Source of the DNA: Methanomassiliicoccales archaeon
GTDB lineage: Archaea > Thermoplasmatota > Thermoplasmata > Methanomassiliicoccales > JACIVX01
Length of the DNA stretch: 5,927 bases
Direction of reading: 5' to 3'
NCBI GenBank assembly: GCA_024464195.1
Contig: JANHAK010000088.1
Location: 1 to 5,927 of the forward strand
The notes under the pieces were generated by a model. That model was not told where the DNA came from. It saw only the letters and a list, made by a program, of their open reading frames with translations, and did not search any database. Made by a program: the position numbers and the translations under genes. Positions 1-5,927 of the stretch are shown here, piece after piece (within the stretch, counting starts at the first letter, position 1; each line of letters begins with the position of its first letter).

Positions 1-269
1 AAGAGGATTGCAAACGTTGCACAAGTGAGCCTTCGATACCGCTCACGAAGCTCGACATCGGCGATACTGGGATCATTACACATCTCAAGTGCGACGAGAA
101 CCCATCAAAGATTAGGCGACTCATTTCCATGGGATTCGTCCCAGGAAGGAATATAATTTTAGAAGAGGGTGTTCCTGCTGGCGGTCCACTAATTGTTAAA
201 CTCGATGAATGCCGCATCGCAATCGGACGAGAATATGCATCACTTGTACATGTCAAAAGGTGCACCTAA
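1..269 (+). CDS. feoA: FeoA-domain protein, 3' part (N-terminus outside the window)
   Basis: This reading frame enters from the left edge and gives 88 residues (codons from base 3) before TAA at 267-269. From about residue 12 it matches the small SH3-like FeoA domain: a PLTKL start, then GDTG, RRLISMGFVPG near residues 38-48, EEGVPAGGPLIVKL, and a GREYASLVHV end. FeoA proteins are cytoplasmic and are thought to bind or regulate the FeoB iron permease; the same domain also forms the C-terminus of many DtxR-type metal-dependent repressors. The stop codon overlaps the feoB start (TAATG), so the two are almost certainly cotranscribed and translationally coupled. Oddly, there is no Met just before the FeoA domain. 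Instead there is a stretch with a C-x-x-C pair (residues 3 and 6), so the domain has an N-terminal extension of unknown length. It may be a stand-alone FeoA with a short tail or the end of a DtxR-FeoA fusion; the window cannot decide. The FeoA domain call itself is firm. Confidence 0.85.
   Translation, partial: EDCKRCTSEPSIPLTKLDIGDTGIITHLKCDENPSKIRRLISMGFVPGRNIILEEGVPAGGPLIVKLDECRIAIGREYASLVHVKRCT
258..262 (+). promoter_or_regulatory. Ribosome binding site deciding the feoB start
   Basis: AGGTG, inside the last codons of the FeoA gene, matches the archaeal anti-Shine-Dalgarno core (GGAGGTGAT) and lies 6 bases before the ATG at 269. It supports 269 rather than the in-frame ATG at 209 as the feoB start, and it fits coupling of feoB translation to the upstream gene. 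Confidence 0.65.
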
Positions 270-2176
270 TGCATGTTGCGTTAATGGGCAACCCAAATGT
301 CGGGAAGTCCGTTCTTTTTAGTCGAATTACAGGGATCGGTGTCATCTCTTCAAATTATCCGGGGACAACAGTTGAATTTGAAGAAGGCCGCATCATTTAT
401 CGTGGCGAAACGATTGTTTTCTACGATCTTCCGGGAACATATTCTTTATCGGGAATGTCTGAAGATGAATTGGTTGCCACTAAACTCCTCGCAGAAAAAA
501 AGTTAGATGTTGTCGTTGCTGTGGCGGATGCAACGAGACTAATACAGAGTCTTGTTTTGATCCTTCAACTAATTGAGCTTGGATTTCGTGTTGTTGTCGC
601 ATTAAATTTCATGGACGTAGCGCGCAAGCGTTATCGTCTAGACGTTGAACAACTCGCCAAGATTCTCGAAGTTCCAGTCATACCTACCGTTGCAATCACA
701 GGTGAGGGTGTTGACGAACTGATCGAGGTCATCGCCAACCGTGAGTTCTCCAGATCTGGATTCGTAGTAAGATACGATACTCATATCGAAAGCATCGTCG
801 AAAAACTCAGCAGCCAGGTTGTAGAATGGCGACATCCCTTTCTGTTAAGAGGGGCGCTGTTGAAATTACTTGAAGGAAATGAACATTTCATTCAACTGTT
901 CACAGATCAAATCAAGGATAGCGCTGAAGAGTTTAGAAAAAAGTTCAGTGAAGAGCATCACGAGAGTATCGATGTCCATATCGCGCGTGATCGATATGGC
1001 GAAGCTGGGAGAATTGTATCAGAAGTCGTTGGAAAGCTTGAAACACCTGAATCGTTTGGTGATAAAATTTCACAATTAACGCTGAAACCTTTGCCAGGAC
1101 TCGCTATTATGTTTTTTATTCTCGCACTCGTTTTTTTCACCATCGTCTATATAGGCGGAGCAATCGAATCGAGTCTTGGAGATGCATATCAATATGTGGT
1201 AGCCGACTCTTTTCAGAGGCTTGCGGAATTCATCGGCGGCCGTGCGGGCATCGCCATATCCAGAGGCATTGATCTTAGTCTCCAAGCAATTCTATCGATC
1301 GTAATACCGTACATCCTTGTTTTCTATCTTATTTTGGGTATACTGGAAGACTCGGGATATCTGCCAAGAGCTGTCGCTCTTCTCGATGGCGTCATGCATA
1401 AAATCGGGCTTCATGGGAGAGCAATTATTCCCATGATTGTTGGCGTTGGCTGCAATGTTCCGGCGATACTTGCTACAAGAGTATTGGAATCAAGACGAGA
1501 AAGATTCATTCTCGCAACTCTTACAATCATGGCTATTCCCTGCTCAGCACAATTAGCGATCATTTTTGGCGTTGTAGGGCATTTTGGAGGACTTATTTAT
1601 GCAGTGATGATATTTGTCATTCTTTTCTCCATTCTGCTCCTGCTTGGACGCTTGCTTCATGTTCTCCTTAGATTTGAACCATCTACAATTGCGATTGAAA
1701 TACCTGATCTCTCGATTCCCAGTCCAAGGAATATTTTATTCAAAACCTACATACGAGTTAAGGATTTTTTCATTATTGCATTTCCGATCCTCTTTGTTGG
1801 AAGTCTCCTTTTGGAGGTAATGATAGAATACGGCATTCTCAACAACCTTGTCGAACCCCTTTCTTTTTTCACGGTAGGTTTTCTGGGCTTGCCAGCAGTA
1901 ACGATCATTGCATTGATTTTTGGCGTATTACGAAAAGAAATGGCTTTTCAGCTTCTGGTCGTGTTGTTTGGGACAACGAACCTTGCTATGGTCTTTACAC
2001 CTGCACAACTTTTCGTTTTCGGGCTCGTGATGGCAACATATATGCCTTGCTTATCTGCATTTGCCGTTCTCCTGAGGGAGTTCGGCCTGAAAGACACAGT
2101 CGCTATCACCATCAGCTCACTCATGCTTTCATTAACGCTCGGCAGCATTGCAAATCTCATTTTCGGCCTAATCTAA
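269..2176 (+). CDS. feoB: FeoB ferrous iron transport protein (GTPase-permease)
   Basis: This gene encodes a 635-residue inner-membrane Fe(II) uptake protein with an N-terminal G-protein domain. G1 is GNPNVGKS at 7-14, the switch I region is NYPGTT at 29-34, G3 is DLPG at 53-56, G4 is NFMD at 113-116, and the G5 region is AITG near 142-145, a variation on the more usual SA-type motif. A helical spacer domain follows (about 155-265). The permease part from about 272 has roughly 8-10 hydrophobic segments and the family signatures EDSGYLPR (360-367), GCNVP (394-398, Cys395), PCSAQ (Cys425) and YMPCL (Cys594). The two gate repeats with conserved Cys are typical of FeoB. The start at 269 is chosen because the P-loop then begins at residue 7 as in the family, an AGGTG site precedes it, and ATG overlaps the FeoA stop. 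The earlier in-frame ATG at 209 would add 20 residues encoded over FeoA. The length is normal for the shorter archaeal FeoB. TAA is followed directly by TAG. No FeoC-like gene is seen. Iron-dependent repression is expected from the family, but its control region is outside the window. Confidence 0.96.
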   Translation: MHVALMGNPNVGKSVLFSRITGIGVISSNYPGTTVEFEEGRIIYRGETIVFYDLPGTYSLSGMSEDELVATKLLAEKKLDVVVAVADATRLIQSLVLILQLIELGFRVVVALNFMDVARKRYRLDVEQLAKILEVPVIPTVAITGEGVDELIEVIANREFSRSGFVVRYDTHIESIVEKLSSQVVEWRHPFLLRGALLKLLEGNEHFIQLFTDQIKDSAEEFRKKFSEEHHESIDVHIARDRYGEAGRIVSEVVGKLETPESFGDKISQLTLKPLPGLAIMFFILALVFFTIVYIGGAIESSLGDAYQYVVADSFQRLAEFIGGRAGIAISRGIDLSLQAILSIVIPYILVFYLILGILEDSGYLPRAVALLDGVMHKIGLHGRAIIPMIVGVGCNVPAILATRVLESRRERFILATLTIMAIPCSAQLAIIFGVVGHFGGLIYAVMIFVILFSILLLLGRLLHVLLRFEPSTIAIEIPDLSIPSPRNILFKTYIRVKDFFIIAFPILFVGSLLLEVMIEYGILNNLVEPLSFFTVGFLGLPAVTIIALIFGVLRKEMAFQLLVVLFGTTNLAMVFTPAQLFVFGLVMATYMPCLSAFAVLLREFGLKDTVAITISSLMLSLTLGSIANLIFGLI

Positions 2177-2195
2177 TAGTTTCCTATTCGATTAG
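2168..2195. terminator. Hairpin covering both convergent stop codons (feoB / gltX)
   Basis: CTAATC (2168-2173) and AATAG (2175-2179) pair with CTATT (2184-2188) and GATTAG (2190-2195). This makes an 11-pair stem with one T/C mismatch and a TTTC loop. It contains the feoB stop (2174-2176) and the gltX stop (2192-2194) and fills the whole 15-bp gap. It could mark the 3' ends of both transcripts. No T-run follows on either strand, so it is not a classical intrinsic terminator, and the stem is AT-rich and weak. The structure is seen directly; the function is inferred. Confidence 0.4.
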
Positions 2196-3886
2196 TTATG
2201 TGTGAAGACGGCTTTGATTATTGGATTGACAGCTTCGATTTTCACAAACGCAAATCGCTCAAATTGAATCACATTCCCGATCTCACTGGGAGGTATTGGC
2301 TCTGAAATACCCTCCTTCTTTGAACCGTCTGGCATTTCTACAACTGTTTTAATGCCGTACTCAGGAACCCAATGAACAATTTTAATGCCCTCTCTTACAA
2401 CTGAGAGATCGTTACCAGCGTACGTTGCGAGATTTCCTTCAACTTCAATATTACACAAATCTTTGAGCCGGAGTTTTCCTCTAGATCCAATGGACTCGAG
2501 GTCAGTTCCATTCAAGTAAATCTTAATGGGTCTGCCTTGCAGTCTTAATCGTCTCATTCCTCGTTCTGGATGATTGGGATGAAGTGGAGCATGTGATTCG
2601 AGTGTCTCAATGCCTTCGATGCTGACAAGTACAGGATCCCAAACGAAGAAATACCTGTTTGCCAAAGGATCAACTCGTTGTTTATTGAACGCATAGAGTG
2701 TTTCCCAGGAGAACTGGATATCAACATCCTTGATCCCACAATCGATCCAGTAATCGCGAATCGCCTCTGGGGTGATTCCACGCCTCTTCAATGCTCTCAC
2801 TGTGCCAAGACGCACGTCATCCCATCCCGAATACTCTCCACTTTTGATCCCTTGCGCCACGATCGATGTCTTGAGGATTGATTCTGGAACTGATACCAGA
2901 CCATAGTGATGATACCAGGGAATTTTCCATCCGAAATATCTAAAAATATATTCCTGACGCTGTGTGTTGTTAAGATGGTCTTTTCCTCGGAGGACATGGG
3001 TCATACCTAGAAAATGATCATCGATTGCAACACTGAAATTCATCATTGGATAGACCCTGTATCGGGTACCAGTCCGCGGATGAGGAACTGAGTCAACAAT
3101 GCGTAAGCCAACGAAATCCCTAATAGCGGGATTTGGATGTTTTAGATCCGTTTTCACAACCAAAACGGCACTTTCCTCGGGGTAATAACCTGAAAGCATT
3201 CGATCGAATTCTTCATGCTGGGTCTCCTTCGGAAGTTCTCTGTGAGGGCAGGCTTCACCCCGTTCTTTCAGTTTTCGCCACTTCTCCACCGGACATGTGC
3301 ATACATAGGCCTTTCCTATATCGATGAGTTTTCTCGCAACATCGTAATACAATTCCATACGAGAGCTTTGTATCACGGTCTGATGAACTTTGACGCCGAG
3401 CCAATCGAGATCTTCTGGAATCGTATCGTATGCTTCGGGATCGATTTTCTCGGGGTTTGTGTCTTCAATTCTGTTTACAAATGTCCCATCATAACGTTTT
3501 ACATATTCATCGTTAAGAATTGCAACCCTCGTGTGACCGATATGCAAAGGGCCTGAGGGACCCGGCGCAAAACGCATCACGACTTTTCCCTTTTCTGCGC
3601 CTGGCAATTCTGGGAGAGGATGTTCTTTTTCCATTTTCACTTTTTTCTGCAAAAGAGAGGAATCGATCAACTCAAGCTCTTTCCTCTGAATCTCGATCGA
3701 CATCTCGTTGATTTTTAGAACTTGATCCGCCACGATAGTCGAGATCTCTTTCGCTCTCGACCTCAGCTCTGGTTCCTCTGCGAGAACTTTTCCCATTACT
3801 GCCTTAATATCGGCTTTTCCACCATACAGCACCGCATTCTGCAGTGCGTACTTCCGAATGAGCTCGTGGATTCGATCAAGATCCAT
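2192..3886 (-). CDS. gltX: Glutamyl-tRNA synthetase, archaeal type
   Basis: This 564-residue class I aminoacyl-tRNA synthetase charges tRNA with glutamate in the cytoplasm. In most archaea the enzyme is non-discriminating and also makes Glu-tRNA(Gln) for the GatDE amidotransferase; that role is family knowledge and is not shown here. Order of parts: an N-terminal helical archaeal extension (IRKYALQNAV near 10-19); the Rossmann domain with RFAPGPSGPLHIGHTR at 105-120 (HIGH at 115-118); a zinc-binding-like CxC...CxH set (C196, C198, C213, H215); LRGKDH near 299-304; an LKTS form of the KMSKS loop at 338-341; GWDDVRLGT at 354-362; and a C-terminal beta-barrel anticodon-binding region from about 410. 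The length is typical. The start is uncertain: an ATG four codons upstream (base 3898) is also in frame. I prefer 3886 because the family begins close to the KYALQNA helix and because a TATA-like box lies about 28 bp before 3886, fitting a leaderless start. The gene is convergent with feoB and divergent from the UbiD-family gene. Confidence 0.96.
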   Translation of the reverse strand: MDLDRIHELIRKYALQNAVLYGGKADIKAVMGKVLAEEPELRSRAKEISTIVADQVLKINEMSIEIQRKELELIDSSLLQKKVKMEKEHPLPELPGAEKGKVVMRFAPGPSGPLHIGHTRVAILNDEYVKRYDGTFVNRIEDTNPEKIDPEAYDTIPEDLDWLGVKVHQTVIQSSRMELYYDVARKLIDIGKAYVCTCPVEKWRKLKERGEACPHRELPKETQHEEFDRMLSGYYPEESAVLVVKTDLKHPNPAIRDFVGLRIVDSVPHPRTGTRYRVYPMMNFSVAIDDHFLGMTHVLRGKDHLNNTQRQEYIFRYFGWKIPWYHHYGLVSVPESILKTSIVAQGIKSGEYSGWDDVRLGTVRALKRRGITPEAIRDYWIDCGIKDVDIQFSWETLYAFNKQRVDPLANRYFFVWDPVLVSIEGIETLESHAPLHPNHPERGMRRLRLQGRPIKIYLNGTDLESIGSRGKLRLKDLCNIEVEGNLATYAGNDLSVVREGIKIVHWVPEYGIKTVVEMPDGSKKEGISEPIPPSEIGNVIQFERFAFVKIEAVNPIIKAVFTHN

Positions 3887-3910
3887 GAGGCCTGGCATGC
3901 ACAGACGATC

Positions 3911-3919
3911 TATTTTATC
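3911..3919 (-). promoter_or_regulatory. Possible TATA box of gltX
   Basis: On the minus strand this reads GATAAAATA, preceded by CGAAA, which resembles a BRE plus TATA element. Its centre lies about 28 bp upstream of the ATG at 3886 and only about 16 bp from the alternative ATG at 3898. If real, transcription would begin near 3888, giving a leaderless or nearly leaderless mRNA for the shorter protein. The element is AT-rich in an AT-rich spacer, so the support is modest. Confidence 0.3.
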
Positions 3920-4012
3920 TTTCGTATTCTGATGTTATTTCAAAAAATTGCAGGATGATTTTGAATTTGATGTTAATGCGATAAGAAGCCACCTTCCAGA
4001 GGATCTCGTATG

Positions 4013-4027
4013 TCATTGTCAAAATGA
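4013..4027. repeat. Short inverted repeat in the gltX/decarboxylase spacer
   Basis: TCATT (4013-4017) and AATGA (4023-4027) form a perfect 5-bp inverted repeat with a 5-base spacer, ending about 10 bp before the TATA-like box of the downstream gene. It sits where an archaeal regulator could bind, but a repeat this short can arise by chance. The rest of the spacer (3887-4066) shows no gene or RNA that I can support. Confidence 0.15.
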
Positions 4028-4036
4028 TCGGATGAG

Positions 4037-4044
4037 TATTATAT
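4037..4044 (+). promoter_or_regulatory. TATA box of a probable leaderless promoter for the UbiD-family gene
   Basis: TATTATAT is centred about 26 bp before the ATG at 4067, the usual distance between an archaeal TATA box and the transcription start. There is no Shine-Dalgarno-like sequence before that ATG (the bases are AATTACACATTT). The simplest reading is that the transcript starts at or next to the A of the ATG. A purine-rich GGATGAG just upstream could serve as BRE. Confidence 0.5.
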
Positions 4045-4066
4045 CAGTCCAAGCAATTACACATTT

Positions 4067-5332
4067 ATGTCCCTACGAGGCATACTTTCACGCCTTGATG
4101 ATGCGATATCTGTCGATAACGAGGTATCGCTCGAATATGAAATCACAAGATGGTTGCTGAAACATCCAGATGTGCCAGTTAGATTCAAGAATCTCAATGG
4201 ATTTGAGGCTGTTGGAAATTTGTGGACCAAAAGGGAAAAAATAGCGAGATATTTCAACATAAAACCAGAGGAGATCGCAAGGAAACTGTTATACGCAATC
4301 AATAATCCGTACCCACCCATTGAAATCAGAGATCCTCCATTCAGACAAAGAATCATCGAGGACGTTGATCTTCGAGTCCTTCCAATTCCGAAATGGTATC
4401 CGAAAGATGGTGGAAAATACATCACATCAGCGATTGCTGCTTCCGAGTACAATGGAAAAAGAAATCTCTCATTTCATCGATTGATGCTTTTAGATCGTAA
4501 GCGCTTGGCAATACGGCTAGTTCCAAGACACCTATTCACGATGTATGAATCGAGTTTAAAAGATGGAAAAGAATTGCCTGTTGCATTCTGCATCGGTGTT
4601 TGTCCAGCGATTCTTCTTGCAGCAGCAACCTCACTAGAATATGCTCAGGACGAAATGACGATTGCAAGTTCGCTAAGGAAAATATGTCTCGGTGAACCAG
4701 TAGAAGTCGCAAAAACCGATAGCGGGATCGTTGTGCCCGCCTACTCGGAAATTATCTTGGAAGGCCGGATCACAGAGGAGAAAGTTGAAGAGGGGCCATT
4801 TGTCGATATTACAGGAACTTACGACAGAAAGAGAGTTCAGCCAGTAGTTGAAATTGACAAAATTTACATGAGTGAGAATCCAATTTTTCATCTGATTCTT
4901 CCAGGCGGTCTTGAACACTACATGTTAATGGGTCTACCGAGAGAGCCATTGATCTACCGATCGGTCAGCCAGGTGGTTTCTCGCGTTCATGCGGTTCGTC
5001 TAACAGAAGGAGGTTGTTGCTGGCTACATGGTCTTGTTTCGATCACAAAGAATCGAGAGGGCGATGGAATCAACGCAATATTGGCAGCATTTTCAGGTCA
5101 TCCCTCAATGAAGAAAGTCATTATTGTAGACGATGACGTCGATATATTTGACGATAGACAGGTTGAATGGGCTGTTGCAACGCGATTCCAGGCCGATCGT
5201 GGACTTGTCGTTATCAGAAATGCCGCAGGCTCTACACTTGATCCGAGTGCCGACGGTGTCACTTCAAAGATCGGGATCGATGCCACCAAACCATACCGCG
5301 CCGAGGGATTTGATAAGGCATCGATCGATTAA
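4067..5332 (+). CDS. UbiD-family decarboxylase, probable anhydromevalonate phosphate decarboxylase
   Basis: This 421-residue protein is a full UbiD-family member; the family uses prenylated FMN to decarboxylate unsaturated acids reversibly. By comparison with Fdc1/UbiD, the expected metal/cofactor residues are N133, H155 and E196, and the catalytic Arg-acid-acid set is R138, E242 and D247 (in EGPFVD). Further family blocks are PAYSEIILEG (224-233), VDDDVDIFDDRQVEWA (354-369) and a C-terminal STLDPSADG...KIGIDATKP stretch. Archaeal members of this length (shorter than the ~490-residue bacterial UbiD) include the enzyme of the modified mevalonate pathway that decarboxylates trans-anhydromevalonate 5-phosphate to isopentenyl phosphate. 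That specific role is inferred from family and length. The partners (the two-subunit phosphomevalonate dehydratase, isopentenyl phosphate kinase, the UbiX flavin prenyltransferase) are not in the window. The start at 4067 gives the family-typical MSLR N-terminus and fits a leaderless promoter. The stop overlaps the purA stop on the other strand. The family assignment is firm and the substrate is moderate. Confidence 0.9.
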   Translation: MSLRGILSRLDDAISVDNEVSLEYEITRWLLKHPDVPVRFKNLNGFEAVGNLWTKREKIARYFNIKPEEIARKLLYAINNPYPPIEIRDPPFRQRIIEDVDLRVLPIPKWYPKDGGKYITSAIAASEYNGKRNLSFHRLMLLDRKRLAIRLVPRHLFTMYESSLKDGKELPVAFCIGVCPAILLAAATSLEYAQDEMTIASSLRKICLGEPVEVAKTDSGIVVPAYSEIILEGRITEEKVEEGPFVDITGTYDRKRVQPVVEIDKIYMSENPIFHLILPGGLEHYMLMGLPREPLIYRSVSQVVSRVHAVRLTEGGCCWLHGLVSITKNREGDGINAILAAFSGHPSMKKVIIVDDDVDIFDDRQVEWAVATRFQADRGLVVIRNAAGSTLDPSADGVTSKIGIDATKPYRAEGFDKASID

Positions 5333-5366
5333 CCCCTCAGCCATTTGAGCAATCCCGTATCGATCG
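5322..5366. repeat. Inverted repeat across the decarboxylase/purA convergent ends
   Basis: CGATCGAT (5322-5329) and ATCGATCG (5359-5366) are perfect inverted copies separated by 29 bases that include the stop codons. A smaller CTCA/TGAG pair (5336-5339, 5346-5349) lies inside. Each arm is rich in the CGATCG palindrome, which is common throughout this window, so the pairing may be incidental. There is no T-run after it. A 3'-end role is possible but weakly supported. Confidence 0.2.
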
Positions 5367-5927
5367 TTTCATCCCTCTTTGGACCTATACTGACGATGCT
5401 GATTGGTATGCCAGTGAATGACGAAATAAAATTCAGATACTCTTTCATTTCTTTGGGAAGTGCATCGTAACCCTTACGGCAAATCTCAGCGGTTTCGTCT
5501 TTCGACCATTCCTCCCAGCCATCAAACTCTTTGTAAACCGGCTTTGCTTTCTTAATTTTCGAGATGCTCGATGGAAACTCCTTCACAATTTGGCCGTCAA
5601 TCTCATAAGCGACTGCTATTTTGATTTTTTTCATGCCATTCAGCACATCGATTTTTGTTATTGCAAGTGATGTGATGCCACTCAGTCGAACGGCATATTT
5701 CACGACGACCAAATCCAACCATCCACAGCGTCGCGGCCTACCTGTCGTTGTGCCAAACTCACCTCCCCTTTCAAGCAGGCGAGAACCTAACTCGTCTTTG
5801 AGCTCCGTAGGGAATGGGCCTGAACCTACGCGCGTTGTATACGCTTTTACAACGCCAAGAATCTCATTAATGCAAGTCGGCGGAACGCCAGCACCGGTGC
5901 AGATGCCACCAGCAACACAATTCGAAG
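5329..5927 (-). CDS. purA: Adenylosuccinate synthetase, C-terminal part (5' end outside the window)
   Basis: This frame enters from the right edge on the minus strand and gives 198 residues to its stop at 5331-5329. PurA joins IMP and aspartate using GTP, the first committed step to AMP, in the cytoplasm. Seen in order: SNCVAGGICTGAGVPP at fragment residues 1-16 (the family's SSN...GG block), KAYTTRVGSGPFPTE (27-41, the IMP-site region), GTTTGRPRRCGW (58-69, the aspartate-binding loop), TKID (90-93, the guanine-recognition motif) and SIGPKRDETI near the C-terminus (179-188, GTP site). The missing N-terminal part should hold the P-loop and the catalytic Asp and His. About 60% of an archaeal-length (~340-residue) enzyme is visible, and no internal stop is seen. 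The gene is convergent with the UbiD-family gene and overlaps it by 4 bp. The TTG at 5718 is an internal Leu codon, not a start, because family motifs continue upstream of it. Confidence 0.95.
   Translation of the reverse strand, partial: SNCVAGGICTGAGVPPTCINEILGVVKAYTTRVGSGPFPTELKDELGSRLLERGGEFGTTTGRPRRCGWLDLVVVKYAVRLSGITSLAITKIDVLNGMKKIKIAVAYEIDGQIVKEFPSSISKIKKAKPVYKEFDGWEEWSKDETAEICRKGYDALPKEMKEYLNFISSFTGIPISIVSIGPKRDETIDTGLLKWLRG

Noticed and set aside
209..268. A 20-residue N-terminal extension of FeoB from the ATG at 209
   Set aside because: It lies over the FeoA 3' end in another frame, has no FeoB family match, and the ATG at 269 has both a ribosome binding site and the typical distance to the P-loop.
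1110..1138. T-rich runs that could act as archaeal termination signals
   Set aside because: They encode a hydrophobic membrane segment of FeoB (Phe codons) in the middle of the gene, which explains them.
3198..3209. A 12-bp perfect palindrome (ATTCGATCGAAT)
   Set aside because: It lies inside conserved gltX coding sequence and is built around the common CGATCG word; no regulatory context.
3215..3556. A 113-residue open frame on the plus strand, antisense to gltX
   Set aside because: gltX is conserved throughout this stretch (HIGH region, zinc-binding-like Cys/His set); the antisense frame has no recognisable motifs and looks like a shadow.
3948..4160. A 70-residue plus-strand frame beginning in the spacer between gltX and the decarboxylase gene
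   Set aside because: It runs out of frame into the start of the decarboxylase gene, covers the likely promoter, has no clear ribosome binding site and no recognisable motif. A short leader peptide cannot be fully excluded.
4057..4452. A 131-residue open frame on the minus strand, antisense to the UbiD-family gene
   Set aside because: The plus-strand product matches its family from the first residues; the antisense frame has no recognisable domain.
1..5927. A novel multi-gene system, mobile element, CRISPR array or RNA gene
   Set aside because: All long frames that survive are known housekeeping or iron-uptake families with alternating directions; no repeat array, transposase, integrase, tRNA or rRNA pattern was seen by eye.

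Overview
The window reads as an archaeal chromosome segment carrying five genes, two of them cut by the window edges. The archaeal signs are a glutamyl-tRNA synthetase of archaeal architecture (N-terminal helical extension, HIGH motif, LKTS instead of KMSKS, beta-barrel C-terminus). A second sign is a ~420-residue UbiD-family decarboxylase of the kind tied to the modified archaeal mevalonate pathway. A TATA-like box about 26 bp upstream of an ATG that lacks a Shine-Dalgarno sequence also fits. I cannot name the lineage; a euryarchaeal or Thermoplasmatota-like source is possible but is a guess.

Layout: (1) 1-269 (+), the 3' end of a FeoA-domain gene, overlapping by one base (TAATG) with (2) 269-2176 (+), feoB, the ferrous iron permease. 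(3) 2192-3886 (-), gltX, convergent with feoB, with a 15-bp gap covered by a hairpin that includes both stop codons. (4) 4067-5332 (+), a UbiD-family prenyl-FMN-dependent decarboxylase, divergent from gltX across a 180-bp spacer that holds a candidate promoter for each side. (5) 5329-5927 (-), the C-terminal part of purA, whose stop codon shares a TTAA palindrome with the stop of the decarboxylase.

The two iron genes form a translationally coupled pair for ferrous iron uptake. The other three are housekeeping genes for translation, isoprenoid precursor synthesis (inferred) and AMP synthesis; they are not an operon, because their directions alternate. There is no sign of mobile elements, CRISPR, RNA genes or a novel defence system. 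The points most worth a second look are the compact convergent gene ends, the likely archaeal mevalonate role of the UbiD-like protein, and the unexplained Cys-containing stretch in front of the FeoA domain.
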